Shown: positions 52,515 through 61,275 of the stretch, one piece after another
Layout: each line of letters begins with the position of its first letter
Numbering within the stretch: position 1 is the first letter of the stretch
Assembly (NCBI RefSeq): GCF_900101125.1
Contig: NZ_FNFL01000001.1
Coordinates: 1,144,194 to 1,208,193 of the forward strand
Length of the DNA stretch: 64,000 bases
Direction: 5' to 3'
DNA from: Sediminibacillus albus
GTDB taxonomy: Bacteria > Bacillota > Bacilli > Bacillales > Amphibacillaceae
The notes under the pieces: model-generated
What the model saw: the letters and a program-made list of their open reading frames with translations, nothing else
Told to the model about the DNA's origin: nothing
Database searches by the model: none
Translations under genes and position numbers: made by a program

Positions 52515-53885
52515 ATGTTTCAAATAGAACCAAAGCAATCATTATCGTGGCAGGAAGCATTATTTTTACTGCTCACAGTCATCGCTCTAATAAGTACTTT
52601 TATTATTAAGCTTGAAACAGTTCCGCACCTCCCATTAATACTCGCAATTCTGTACATTATGACATACGGGCTGGTCAAAAAATTACCTTTTTCCCAGCTG
52701 GAAACAGGACTGATCAAGGGAGCTACAGCAGGGGTTGGCGCTGTTTTCCTATTTTTACTGATTGGTATCTTAATAAGCAGCTGGATGGTAAGCGGTACAA
52801 TCCCGATGCTAATGGATACGGGGATCCGCTTGATCGGAGGAACTTGGTTTTACGCGATTGTATTTGTTGTCACAGCTATCATTGGTACAGCTTTAGGCAG
52901 TTCTCTAACTACAAGCGCAACAATCGGAGTAGCTTTTATAGGGATGGCACAAGCAATGGATTTATCATTGGCAATTTCTGCGGGAGCCATCGTGTCCGGA
53001 GCCTTTTTTGGTGATAAAATGTCTCCCTTGTCAGATACCACCAATCTTGCTTCCACCATAGTAGAAGTGGATTTGTTCAGCCACATTAAGAATATGGCAT
53101 GGACCACCCTGCCCGCTTTTCTGGTCACGTTTGTCCTGTTCGCGGCCTTATCGCCTAGTCAACAAATAGATGCCGGCCAATTGGAAAATTACCAACAAGG
53201 CTTGCAGGCATCCGGCCTTCTTCATTGGAGTGCCTGGATTCCCTTGCTTCTGTTAATCGGATTCACCCTGTTCAAAATCCCGGCTTTTGTAACACTTGCT
53301 GCCAGCAGTTTAACTGCTGCCCTGATCGCTGGATTCAAAGGGAATCTTTCTTGGATTGCTATTTGGAATAGTTGGTTTGCCGGCTATTCATCGAATACAG
53401 GCGTGGAAAGTGTCGATGGACTTTTAACCAGAGGGGGGATGGAAAGCATGCTGTTCACAATTTCTTTGGTACTGTTGGCATTGGGATTGGGCGGATTATT
53501 ATTTGTCACAGGCATTATTCCATCGCTTTTATTAACCATCGAGAAAAAACTGATTAGTTTACACTCCATCACTTTGACTACTGTTTTTACAGCAATTGGT
53601 GCAAATATCTTGATTGGCGAGCAATACCTATCGATTTTGCTGACAGGAGAAACTTACAAAAAAGTTTATGACAGGGCTGGGATTTCCAGAAAGAAGTTAT
53701 CACGCACCCTAGAAGATGCCGGAACGGTGATCAATCCACTTGTTCCCTGGAGTGTCTGCGGTGTTTTCCTTGCTGATGTTCTAGGGGTCCCAGTATTAAC
53801 TTACCTGCCCTTCGCTTTCTTTTGCCTGCTTTGTCCAATAATGACAATTATCATTAAAGGAAATACCAGCAAAGAAAAGGCATAA
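52515..53885 (+). CDS. NhaC-family transporter, probably tyrosine-related
   Basis: A 456-residue integral membrane protein with 11-12 helices of the NhaC antiporter family. The family pattern GTALGSSLTTSATIGVAF, FFGDKMSPLSDTTNLAS and LEDAGTVINPLVPWSVCGV is present. NhaC relatives exchange sodium for protons or organic solutes. Because a Tyr-specific T-box controls it, an amino acid uptake role (tyrosine, YheL-like) is more likely than simple sodium export. The start ATG follows AAAGGAGC. It stands alone, with a terminator downstream. Confidence 0.9.
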   Translation: MFQIEPKQSLSWQEALFLLLTVIALISTFIIKLETVPHLPLILAILYIMTYGLVKKLPFSQLETGLIKGATAGVGAVFLFLLIGILISSWMVSGTIPMLMDTGIRLIGGTWFYAIVFVVTAIIGTALGSSLTTSATIGVAFIGMAQAMDLSLAISAGAIVSGAFFGDKMSPLSDTTNLASTIVEVDLFSHIKNMAWTTLPAFLVTFVLFAALSPSQQIDAGQLENYQQGLQASGLLHWSAWIPLLLLIGFTLFKIPAFVTLAASSLTAALIAGFKGNLSWIAIWNSWFAGYSSNTGVESVDGLLTRGGMESMLFTISLVLLALGLGGLLFVTGIIPSLLLTIEKKLISLHSITLTTVFTAIGANILIGEQYLSILLTGETYKKVYDRAGISRKKLSRTLEDAGTVINPLVPWSVCGVFLADVLGVPVLTYLPFAFFCLLCPIMTIIIKGNTSKEKA

Positions 53886-53908
53886 ACCGCTACTATTATC
53901 TGATTTAC

Positions 53909-53942
53909 GCTCCCTATTTCCTTATAGGGAGCTGTTTTTTTT
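53909..53942 (+). terminator. intrinsic terminator of the nhaC-type gene
   Basis: Perfect 8-bp stem GCTCCCTA/TAGGGAGC with an 8-nt loop, then G and a run of nine Ts. The right arm overlaps the last codons of the convergent cobalamin-binding gene. Confidence 0.9.
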
Positions 53943-54701
53943 CAGTACTTGCTCCAGTTTATCCAGACCGACCAGCAGCCGCGGAGATGGTCGGCAGAAT
54001 AGAGATTCCGGGAGGATATGGATGTTGTCTTTTTTGACCGCATCAACATTTTCCCAGCCTGGCCGTTTTCTGATTAGTTCCGGCCGCATTTTTTTCTCTT
54101 CCACTCCTACCCACACCATACAAATATGTTCAGGATTCCTTTTCCTGACATCCTCCCAATCGGTTTGGATACTGGCGGCATCCTCTGTTTCGAAGATGTT
54201 CCAGCCACCGGAAAGCCGGCTGATTTCGGTCAGCCAGTTTTTGCGGCCCGGAGTAAATATTGGTTTCGGCCACCATTCCCAATAAAGGGAAAACCGCTGA
54301 CTCCTTTTATCGGCTGCAGCCTCATAAAAATGGACTTCCTGTCTAAATTGTCCAGCTTTTTCATCCCCCAGGTCTTTATCACCTAAGGCCTCTGCCACTG
54401 TTCGCAAATCCTCGGCAATTTCCTCTAGAGTATTAGGATTTAACACGAGAAAAGGAAGCTTTTTTTCTTCTAATGCTTTAATATTGCTCTCCATTCCTGG
54501 CACGCTTAAAGAAGCTAACACGAGATCAGGCTCTAATGCAGCGACTTTTTCCATATCAATCGACAAATCCGGACCAAGTCTTGGCAATTTGTTTACAGAA
54601 TCCGGATAGTCAGAAAAATCATCAACAGCGATCAAGTGGTCTATTTTCCCTAAATAATCAAGCAGTTCCGTATTGCTCGGACATATTGATATTACCCGCA
54701 T
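53922..54701 (-). CDS. cobalamin-binding (BtuF-like) protein without signal peptide
   Basis: A 259-residue protein of the TroA/BtuF helical-backbone binding fold. It begins MRVISICPSNTELL, has DDFSDYP and LGPDLSIDMEKVAALEPDLVLA, and ends CRPSPRLLVGLDKL as in BtuF-type proteins. It has no signal peptide, so as written it is cytosolic, unlike exported ABC receptors. No transporter genes are near. The ATG at 54701 follows AAAGGAG by 8 nt; an upstream in-frame start lies before the site. Role unknown: perhaps a cytosolic corrinoid or siderophore-binding protein. Confidence 0.75.
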   Translation of the reverse strand: MRVISICPSNTELLDYLGKIDHLIAVDDFSDYPDSVNKLPRLGPDLSIDMEKVAALEPDLVLASLSVPGMESNIKALEEKKLPFLVLNPNTLEEIAEDLRTVAEALGDKDLGDEKAGQFRQEVHFYEAAADKRSQRFSLYWEWWPKPIFTPGRKNWLTEISRLSGGWNIFETEDAASIQTDWEDVRKRNPEHICMVWVGVEEKKMRPELIRKRPGWENVDAVKKDNIHILPESLFCRPSPRLLVGLDKLEQVLKKNSSL

Positions 54702-54740
54702 ATTTATATCTCCTTTCACTAACAGCACTGCAGCTTATGT

Positions 54741-54770
54741 AAAAAAAGAGAAAGCATGCTGCTTTCTCTT
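54741..54770 (-). terminator. intrinsic terminator overlapping the map stop codon
   Basis: Perfect 11-bp stem AAGAGAAAGCA/TGCTTTCTCTT with a TGC loop, followed by Ts on the minus strand; the right arm reaches into the stop codon. Confidence 0.88.
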
Positions 54771-55524
54771 AGATTTCGTCTTGGCCAGTAAGAATTCTTG
54801 GCCCCTCTTTAGTTATCACTACGGTGTGCTCATATTGAGCAGAGCGGCCCTGGTCCGTCGTCCGTGCTGTCCAATTATTTGTGTCCATTTGGCTGTGCCA
54901 ACTACCTTCATTCAGCATGGGCTCGATAGTTACTACCATACCTTCTTTAAGGCGAAGGCCTTTCCCTGCTTCCCCAAAGTGGGGGATATGGGGGTCCTCA
55001 TGGATGGTAGGTCCAATCCCATGACCGGTAAAGTCCTTCACTACGGAAAAACCTTCCGCCTCAGCATACGTTTGAATGGCATGCCCGATATCACCGATAC
55101 GTTTGCCCACTTCTGCCTGCTCAATCCCTTTATATAATGATTTCTCTGTTACTTCCATTAATCGTTTCGCTTTTTCATCTACGTCTCCGACCGCATATGT
55201 CCAAGCAGAATCGGCAAGTCCTCCATTTAAATTGACAACCATATCGATAGTGACGATATCCCCATCTGAAAGTTTATCTTCCCGGGGAAAACCATGGCAG
55301 ATTTCATCATTGATTGAGGCGCAGGTAGCAAACTGATAACCATTATATCCTTTTTGCTCCGCGGTGGCTCCGTGTTCAGCCAAGTATTTTTCTACAAAGT
55401 TTTCAATCTCCATTGTTGTAATGCCTGGTTTTATCATTTTTGCTATCTCTTTATGGCAGGATGCCAGCAATTTGCCTGCTTCCTGCATTTTCTCAATTTC
55501 TCTTTTACTTTTACGTGTAATCAT
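54769..55524 (-). CDS. map: methionine aminopeptidase, type I
   Basis: It removes the N-terminal methionine of new proteins in the cytosol. All five metal ligands are present: D94, D105, H168, E201 and E232, with spacing identical to the E. coli enzyme shifted by three. The 251-residue protein has CHGFP and GHGIGPTIHEDP. Its length matches the MapB (YflG) class of Bacilli, so a second, ribosomal-operon copy is probably elsewhere. The ATG follows AGGAAG. Confidence 0.95.
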   Translation of the reverse strand: MITRKSKREIEKMQEAGKLLASCHKEIAKMIKPGITTMEIENFVEKYLAEHGATAEQKGYNGYQFATCASINDEICHGFPREDKLSDGDIVTIDMVVNLNGGLADSAWTYAVGDVDEKAKRLMEVTEKSLYKGIEQAEVGKRIGDIGHAIQTYAEAEGFSVVKDFTGHGIGPTIHEDPHIPHFGEAGKGLRLKEGMVVTIEPMLNEGSWHSQMDTNNWTARTTDQGRSAQYEHTVVITKEGPRILTGQDEI

Positions 55525-55797
55525 CTAAGACTTCCTTTCTTCTCCATCTATTTTATCATGTGGTTAAACAGCCCGCAAAGCCCGGGGAATAACCAATTAT
55601 ATAAAATAATTTATGCCTTTCTCTTGGTTGGCATGCTGTTAGTGTAAAGCCATATTAAAGTTTACCACGGGATTCATCTCCCGTAAAATCAGTTGAAAAT
55701 AATATAAAAGCAATAGAAAACATGTAATTTTGCAGGTGGGGGATGTTAAAATAAAACAATTATAAGTTATATATATTTTACAAAGTGGGGGTTACAA

Positions 55798-56316
55798 ATG
55801 GAAATTAAAAGACTTGGCAAGGAAGACGGCAAAGATTATTGGGAACTGCGCCTGGAGGCCTTACAAAAAAACCCTGAGGCTTTCCTCACCAGCTATCAAG
55901 CGGCAGTGGAAAAAAAAGACCCGATTCAAACGATTCAATCCCGACTGGAAGCGGCTAACAATTATACATACGGCGCATACCTTGCTGATCAATTGGTCGG
56001 AATAGTAACCATGCTGCGGAATGAACACGCTAAAACTGCCCATAAGGCCGATATTCTTGCTATGTATGTTTCCAGTGAAGCACGAAGGCATAATGTCGGC
56101 TTTCAGCTAATACGTAAAGCACAGGAAGAAGCTTATACTATAGGAATTGAACAATTAGAGCTTAGTGTGGTTGCAGGAAATCTCCCCGCAAAAAAGCTAT
56201 ACGAGAAAGCAGGCTTTTCCCGTTATGGAGTAGAACCTAACGCCATCAAGGAAAATGGGGAATATATGGATGAGGAATTAATGATATGTTTTATTGATTC
56301 TCCAAATCCTGCCTAG
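55798..56316 (+). CDS. GNAT-family N-acetyltransferase
   Basis: A 172-residue GNAT acetyltransferase unrelated in detail to the one at 50562. The N-terminal half (WELRLEALQKNPEAFLTSY) is common in Bacillus GNATs of the YjcK/PaiA-like group; the acetyl-CoA loop is SSEARRHNVGFQLIRKA and the C-terminal part LSVVAGNLPAKKLYEKAGF. The P-loop is somewhat atypical (RRHNVG in place of R-x-x-G-x-G). The ATG follows GTGGGGG. Confidence 0.82.
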   Translation: MEIKRLGKEDGKDYWELRLEALQKNPEAFLTSYQAAVEKKDPIQTIQSRLEAANNYTYGAYLADQLVGIVTMLRNEHAKTAHKADILAMYVSSEARRHNVGFQLIRKAQEEAYTIGIEQLELSVVAGNLPAKKLYEKAGFSRYGVEPNAIKENGEYMDEELMICFIDSPNPA

Positions 56317-56330
56317 CCGAACGAATTAAT

Positions 56331-56372
56331 AAGCAGAGGTACACCCCTAAATCGGGATACCTCTGCTTGTTT
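56331..56372. terminator. bidirectional terminator between GNAT and YjcZ-like genes
   Basis: AAGCAGAGGTA/TACCTCTGCTT, 11 bp perfect, 16-nt loop, weak T-runs. Confidence 0.75.
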
Positions 56373-56395
56373 GTATCTATATTGTACAGCGGAAA

Positions 56396-56524
56396 TTAAT
56401 AGCCGTATCCTCCGCCATAGCCACCACCACTGAACCATGATGACCCTACGATAATAAGCAAAATAAACAACACAACAATTAACGCAAATCCTGAACCATA
56501 TCCATAACCTGCTCCTGAACTCAT
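56396..56524 (-). CDS. YjcZ-family sporulation miniprotein (42 aa)
   Basis: A 42-residue protein: a GYGYGSG-type start, the same hydrophobic core [15 protein letters not shown] as the miniprotein at 21526-21609, and a C-terminal glycine-tyrosine tail ([12 protein letters not shown]). The ATG follows AGGAGGGAT. Shared core and different termini indicate paralogous family members. Confidence 0.85.
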   Translation of the reverse strand: MSSGAGYGYGSGFALIVVLFILLIIVGSSWFSGGGYGGGYGY

Positions 56525-56725
56525 TTAAACAATCCCTCCTTTTTCCGATGTACTATAGAGTATGTAGCACCACGGAAGTCGGAAGGGCATTTATAAAAAT
56601 TGGGTATATGACCATTTTAATCGCTAATGTGTTTAAAACTATGTCAATCGATGAACGATAGAAACAGCCTTCGCTGATTTTATCTATGATAAACTAATAA
56701 CAAGATTCTATCCGGAGGTGAAGCA

Positions 56726-57343
56726 ATGGAACCAAGGTGGCTGTCGTGGGCGAAAGAAATCCAGGCCTTATCGCAAGCAGGAATTACTTATACAAAAGAT
56801 GCCTATGATAAAGAGCGGTATGAAAGACTAAGAGAAATCAGCAAGGAAATTATGGGCGAATACACGAATATGCCGATCGACAAGTTGACTGGACTGTTCA
56901 CAAATGAAACGGGTTACCAAACACCAAAAGTCGATATACGTGCAGTGATCGTGGAACAGGAAAGAATATTGCTCGTTAAGGAAAAATCGGATGGTAAATG
57001 GGCATTACCAGGAGGATGGGGAGATGTCGGGTTTTCGCCAGGTGAAGTGGCTGCCAAGGAAACATTAGAAGAAGCGGGATTAAAAGTCACCCCTGTAAGA
57101 ATGCTGGCTGTCTATGATACGAAAAATCATAACCACCCTTCAATGCCTTACCATGTTTATAAATTATTTATCTATTGTGAAAGAAAGGATGGAAGGTTGT
57201 CTGGAGGACTTGAAACTAGCAAGGCAGCTTTTTTCAAAAAAGACCGATTACCTGAACTTTCCCCCGCCCGAAATACATATGAGCAAGTAGCACAATTGAT
57301 TGCTGACACTGCAAATCCACGAACACCATGCAGATTTGACTAA
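56726..57343 (+). CDS. Nudix hydrolase with N-terminal Nudix_N2 domain
   Basis: A 205-residue protein. Residues 1-60 form a helical hydrolase-of-X N2-type domain (MEPRWLSWAKEIQALSQAGI); a Nudix domain follows with the box GGWGDVGFSPGE...KETLEEAGL, in which the usual arginine is lysine. Relatives hydrolyse ADP-ribose-type or nucleoside diphosphate linkages. The ATG follows GGAGGTG. A terminator is directly after. Its substrate cannot be set from sequence. Confidence 0.88.
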   Translation: MEPRWLSWAKEIQALSQAGITYTKDAYDKERYERLREISKEIMGEYTNMPIDKLTGLFTNETGYQTPKVDIRAVIVEQERILLVKEKSDGKWALPGGWGDVGFSPGEVAAKETLEEAGLKVTPVRMLAVYDTKNHNHPSMPYHVYKLFIYCERKDGRLSGGLETSKAAFFKKDRLPELSPARNTYEQVAQLIADTANPRTPCRFD

Positions 57344-57348
57344 ATATT

Positions 57349-57379
57349 AAAAGGAAAGCCGGAGACCGGCTTTCCTTTT
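57349..57379 (+). terminator. intrinsic terminator of the Nudix gene
   Basis: AAAAGGAAAGCCGG/CCGGCTTTCCTTTT, 14 bp perfect, AGA loop. Confidence 0.9.
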
Positions 57380-57397
57380 AGCAATTTTTTTGAAGCA

Positions 57398-57497
57398 GGT
57401 CGCTTCCGCTTTTGTTCATCCAGCTTCTGCTCCCAGCGACTTGGGAACTTCCCCCGCCTCGTACGATAAGTCAATATCGGTCGCTTCCGCTTTTGTT
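57398..57497. repeat. modular intergenic repeat, second family member
   Basis: A perfect 19-bp direct repeat GGTCGCTTCCGCTTTTGTT at 57398-57416 and 57479-57497 flanks a core. The reverse complement of the core (TTGACTTATCG...CGCTGGG...) aligns with the element at 43578-43770. The right box contains the stop codon of the aconitase gene (minus strand). Confidence 0.78.
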
Positions 57498-59448
57498 AAC
57501 TATTTCTTGCTTCTCCTTCTCTTACCCAGTTGATTAGGCCGCCATGGAGCATTACTTCAATTTGGCGTGGTGATAGGGAGTGCTTTGCTTGTATCGGCCC
57601 TTTTCCTTTTACTTCTATCTCTAATTTGTTTGTGTTAGGCAATGTCTGATGAAGATTTTTCACGGATAGAATATCACCGTGTTCCAAGATATCGTAATCT
57701 TCTTCATTAACAAACTCTAGCGGCAATACTCCGAAATTAACGAGATTTTGCCAGTGAATTCTAGCATAGTCCTTAACTACCACAAAACGTAATCCGAGAT
57801 ACCTCGGTGCCAAAGCAGCATGCTCACGGCTTGATCCCTGGCCATAATTCGTACCGCCTATGATTACATGACCGCCCTGTTCGCGAATCTCCAACGCCCG
57901 CTTATAATAAGTCCCATCTAAAATTTCAAAAGTGAATTTGCTTATTTCCTCTAAGTTACTCCGGAACGGGAGTACTTTTCCGCCTCCGGCCAATATTTCA
58001 TCTGTTGAAATGTCATCACCGACTTTAAATAGCACCGGAAGCTCCATTTCATCTGGAAGGGCATCGAATTCTGGAATACTTGATATATTTGGCCCTTTCA
58101 CTAACTCTATCTCCCTTGCCTCCTCTAACGGCAGCGGCTCCTCTAACAATTCGTTATTAATGGTCGGCTTCTCCGGAATACTCACTTGTGGATAATCCAT
58201 CTCCAAATCGCGAGGATCGGTTATTTTGCCGTAAAGAGCGGAGGCTGCAGCAGTTTCCGGGCTGCACAAGAATACTGAATCCTCCCTTGTTCCTGACCGT
58301 CCGGGAAAATTCCTCGGTGTTGTTCGTAAGCTGTTTCTGCCAGTTGCCGGTGCCTGGCCCATGCCAATACAGCCATTGCATCCTGCCTGGTGCAATCTGC
58401 CGCCTGCCTGGATGAGCTCAAACAGTAAGCCTGATTTGGTTAAATCCGAGAGCAGCTGCCGGGAAGCTGGGTTGATATCTAGGGAAACACTGTTGGAAAC
58501 TTTTTTTCCCTTTACTATTTCGGCAACAATTGCAAAATCCCGGTAGCCCGGATTTGCAGAAGAACCAATATACGCCTGGTAAATTGGTTCACCGGCAACT
58601 TCCTTCACAGGAACAACATTCCCGGGGCTGGAAGGTTTGGCAATCAATGGTTCCAGCTCAGACAGATTAATTGATTCTTCTAAGTCATAAACGGCTCCTT
58701 TATCTGCTTTGAGCTCAGTCCAATCTTCTCCTCTTTCTTCCATTTCCAAAAACTTCTTTACCTCTTCATCAGATGGAAACACTGTCGTCGTGGCGCCAAG
58801 TTCCGCTCCCATATTGGCGATAACATGACGGTCCATAGCACCTAGCTGTTTAACTCCCGGACCATGGAATTCAATAATTTTTCCGATCCCGCCTTTTACA
58901 CCATGTCTGCGAAGCAATTCCAAAATGACATCCTTTGCACTTACCCAGTCTGGCAGCTCGCCCGTCAGTTCAATGCCCCAGACTTTTGGCATTTTTACAT
59001 AAAATGGCTGGCCGGCCATTGCCAAAGCAACCTCCATTCCGCCTGCTCCCATAGCAAGCATTCCAATTGACCCTGCTGCGCATGTATGGCTATCCGATCC
59101 AACCATCGTCTTTCCTGGCTTGCCAAGCCGCTGCATATGGACTGGATGACTTACACCATTTCCCGGTTTGCTAAAATGTATGCCAAATCTTCTGGTAGCA
59201 CTTTCAAGAAATAGATGATCATCGGGATTTTTATGATCTGCCTGGATCAAATTATGATCAACATACTGGGCAGACGCTTCCGTTTTTACTTGATCAATCC
59301 CCATCGCTTCTAATTCCAGCATTACTAATGTCCCGGTAGCATCCTGTGTTAATGTTTGATCAATCTTCAAGCCTATTTCTTCCCCTGGTTCCATCGTTCC
59401 TGAAACTAAGTGGTCCTTGATTAATTTTTGGGCAACATTTAGAGCCAT
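57496..59448 (-). CDS. aconitate hydratase (monomeric, about 650-aa bacterial type)
   Basis: This [4Fe-4S] enzyme interconverts citrate and isocitrate. The 650-residue protein has the substrate segments VGSDSHTCAAGSIGM, GGIGKIIEFHGPGV, the iron-sulfur cysteine HQAGCNGCIGMGQAP, and the C-terminal swivel domain GGTNYGQGSSREHAAL. It belongs to the shorter aconitase class of clostridial/bacillar type, not the 900-residue CitB form, so a regulatory RNA-binding role is not expected. The ATG at 59448 follows AAAGGAG; a longer in-frame start lies before it. The stop lies within a repeat element. Confidence 0.93.
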   Translation of the reverse strand: MALNVAQKLIKDHLVSGTMEPGEEIGLKIDQTLTQDATGTLVMLELEAMGIDQVKTEASAQYVDHNLIQADHKNPDDHLFLESATRRFGIHFSKPGNGVSHPVHMQRLGKPGKTMVGSDSHTCAAGSIGMLAMGAGGMEVALAMAGQPFYVKMPKVWGIELTGELPDWVSAKDVILELLRRHGVKGGIGKIIEFHGPGVKQLGAMDRHVIANMGAELGATTTVFPSDEEVKKFLEMEERGEDWTELKADKGAVYDLEESINLSELEPLIAKPSSPGNVVPVKEVAGEPIYQAYIGSSANPGYRDFAIVAEIVKGKKVSNSVSLDINPASRQLLSDLTKSGLLFELIQAGGRLHQAGCNGCIGMGQAPATGRNSLRTTPRNFPGRSGTREDSVFLCSPETAAASALYGKITDPRDLEMDYPQVSIPEKPTINNELLEEPLPLEEAREIELVKGPNISSIPEFDALPDEMELPVLFKVGDDISTDEILAGGGKVLPFRSNLEEISKFTFEILDGTYYKRALEIREQGGHVIIGGTNYGQGSSREHAALAPRYLGLRFVVVKDYARIHWQNLVNFGVLPLEFVNEEDYDILEHGDILSVKNLHQTLPNTNKLEIEVKGKGPIQAKHSLSPRQIEVMLHGGLINWVREGEARNS

Positions 59449-59620
59449 GAATGATCTCCTTTCTGTTGTTTTCATTAATTAGACTACTAAGCAGTAAATT
59501 CGAATTTTCCTGATGTATTAAGTTTATAAGCAATCTAAAAAAACAAATATGGTATATAAGTCTTTTTCCTTACTTAACCTGCTTTCAAACGTTTAAAGAT
59601 GGATTTCCCAAATTTTCCGC

Positions 59621-59680
59621 AAAAAAGCACAGTCGTCAGCTTGATAAATCGGGCATATCCAAGCTCACACGACTGTGCTT
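59621..59680 (-). terminator. intrinsic terminator of the short-chain reductase gene
   Basis: AAGCACAGTCGT and ACGACTGTGCTT form a 12-bp outer stem, with AGCTTG/CAAGCT inside; six Ts follow on the minus strand. Confidence 0.9.
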
Positions 59681-59702
59681 CTATACCAGCAATCAGAATT
59701 AT

Positions 59703-60461
59703 TTAATATAAATCCTTAATACTGTAAATTTTGCCGTTCACCAAGTCCTCTCCTTCTTCCAGGAAGTTAAGCAGAGCTTCAGCAACAACTTTTGTATCTC
59801 TTAAACTATTCGTTTCCTTATATTGTTTAAAGTTCTCCACATCCTTGAATTGTTCCTCGCTGGAAGATCTGATGGTCCCCTGCATCTCTGTATCCATTAT
59901 GCCTGGGTCGTATAAGATCGCTTTGCAGCGAGTGCCTAGTTCCTCCTGCTCCAGGGCGACTGTCTCTGTAAAACGATTAAGCGCCGCTTTTGTACTGCAA
60001 TAGGCACTCCACCCGTAAACAGACCGTTGCGCCGCGCCAGAAGTGACATTGACAACTACAAGTTCAGTTCTCGACGCTGCTGCTTGGTGAAGAAACAAAT
60101 TAGACGTGGCCATAGGAGCTGTTAAATTAACATTCACATGGTTGCTCAAGCTTTCCACGCTATAATTGCCGGCAGTATCTACAGGATTAACGACACCTGC
60201 ATTGTTTATTAGATAAACCTTATGATACATACCATTAAAAGCTTTATTTGCTATCTCTGTAAATATCGCTTCCACTTGATGGAGATTGTTTAGATCACAC
60301 TTCTTGGATTCAAATGTTGTCGAGTTGTCTTCAGCCACCTTTTGTAAATGCTTGTTTTCCTGCCGGGCCAGTCCCATAACCGCTGTCCCTTTCTCCAGCA
60401 TGAGCTCAGCGATTGCAGCTCCGAGTCCTCTTGAAACACCTGTGACAATTGCTAGTTCCAC
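59703..60461 (-). CDS. short-chain dehydrogenase/reductase, YueD-like
   Basis: A 252-residue NADPH-dependent SDR of the YueD (benzil/sepiapterin reductase-like) type. The cofactor motif is TGVSRGLGAAIA, the NNAG motif INNAGVV, and the catalytic residues are the serine in VTSGAAQ and YCSTK. Late motifs YDPGIMDTEMQ and VNGKIYSIKDLY are typical of this subfamily. Its real substrate is unknown. The start overlaps no gene; mug lies 21 nt upstream on the same strand, so they are likely co-transcribed. Confidence 0.87.
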   Translation of the reverse strand: MELAIVTGVSRGLGAAIAELMLEKGTAVMGLARQENKHLQKVAEDNSTTFESKKCDLNNLHQVEAIFTEIANKAFNGMYHKVYLINNAGVVNPVDTAGNYSVESLSNHVNVNLTAPMATSNLFLHQAAASRTELVVVNVTSGAAQRSVYGWSAYCSTKAALNRFTETVALEQEELGTRCKAILYDPGIMDTEMQGTIRSSSEEQFKDVENFKQYKETNSLRDTKVVAEALLNFLEEGEDLVNGKIYSIKDLY

Positions 60462-60482
60462 GGATAGTTCCCTCCATTCAAC

Positions 60483-60986
60483 CTAAATTAAGCTTGTTAA
60501 CTGTCGATAAATATCAACGATTTCCTCCATCTTCATTCTTACCAGCCCACTAGAAGAAGGAGCAACAAATTCAATACACCCATTGGTTACAGATTGTTCC
60601 TGAACACCCCAGGACACCTTCCGCCTCTTACTGTATTGCTGATAAACGCCTTTCCCGACAAAGCAAACGACTTTCGGCTGATAATACGCTATTTTTTTCT
60701 TTAATTCTACTCTTCCTTGTTGGTACTCTTGCTTTGTTATCTCTGCAGCTTCTTTGGTTGGCCTCGACACAATGTTCGTAAGCCCATACCCAAAGTCAAG
60801 GAGACGAACATCCTCTGCAGCTGTTAATTTTCTAGGGGTCAGTCCAGCCCTGTATAAAATTGTCCAGAACCGGTTATTTGGGTTTGCATAGTGATGGCCG
60901 GTTTCCGAAGATTTAAGGCTTGGGTTAAAACCAACAAACAACACGTTTAACTGTTTTTGCAAATGATCGGGTATTGGCTGCAGCAT
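60483..60986 (-). CDS. mug: G/U mismatch-specific DNA glycosylase
   Basis: Mug removes uracil or ethenocytosine opposite guanine from DNA. The 167-residue protein has the active-site GFNPSLKSSETGHHYANP and the intercalation region FVAPSSSGLVRM (NPSGL-like). Length matches E. coli Mug (168 aa). The ATG at 60986 follows AAAGGAAA; upstream in-frame starts extend into a region without conservation. It precedes the SDR gene and is divergent from the 45-aa gene. Confidence 0.9.
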   Translation of the reverse strand: MLQPIPDHLQKQLNVLFVGFNPSLKSSETGHHYANPNNRFWTILYRAGLTPRKLTAAEDVRLLDFGYGLTNIVSRPTKEAAEITKQEYQQGRVELKKKIAYYQPKVVCFVGKGVYQQYSKRRKVSWGVQEQSVTNGCIEFVAPSSSGLVRMKMEEIVDIYRQLTSLI

Positions 60987-61088
60987 TGTTCTGATTTCCT
61001 TTCTTTCTTCGCTTCCACTAATCCTTTTGACAAACATGAATAGTAGTTTTAGATTTGGCAAGGCTACTGGTAAAAAGGAGTTTTCAAA

Positions 61089-61226
61089 ATGAAGAAAAAG
61101 CAGGACTACAAGTTAAGCTATGAATCGGACGGAAAAATGGGCAAAGAAATGAAACGTCAAACCAAAGATAAAACGGAATCCAAGGATGAAAAAATGTTTT
61201 TTAATACTACACAGTCAAGCGAATAA
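61089..61226 (+). CDS. small, highly charged protein (45 aa)
   Basis: A 45-residue protein, over 45 percent K, E, D and R, starting MKKKQDYKLSYESDGK and ending FFNTTQSSE. The ribosome binding site AAAGGAG is 9 nt before the ATG. It is divergent from mug and convergent with the next minus-strand gene. It looks intrinsically disordered. I do not recognise the family; a sporulation or stress miniprotein is possible. Confidence 0.6.
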   Translation: MKKKQDYKLSYESDGKMGKEMKRQTKDKTESKDEKMFFNTTQSSE

Positions 61227-61275
61227 ATTCTCATCTTTTCTATAGACCGGCGTCCTAATACAGGGCGCTGGATTT

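Noticed and set aside
56726..57343. Inactive Nudix box
   Set aside because: Lysine replaces the usual arginine, but the metal-binding glutamates are intact, so loss of activity is not supported.
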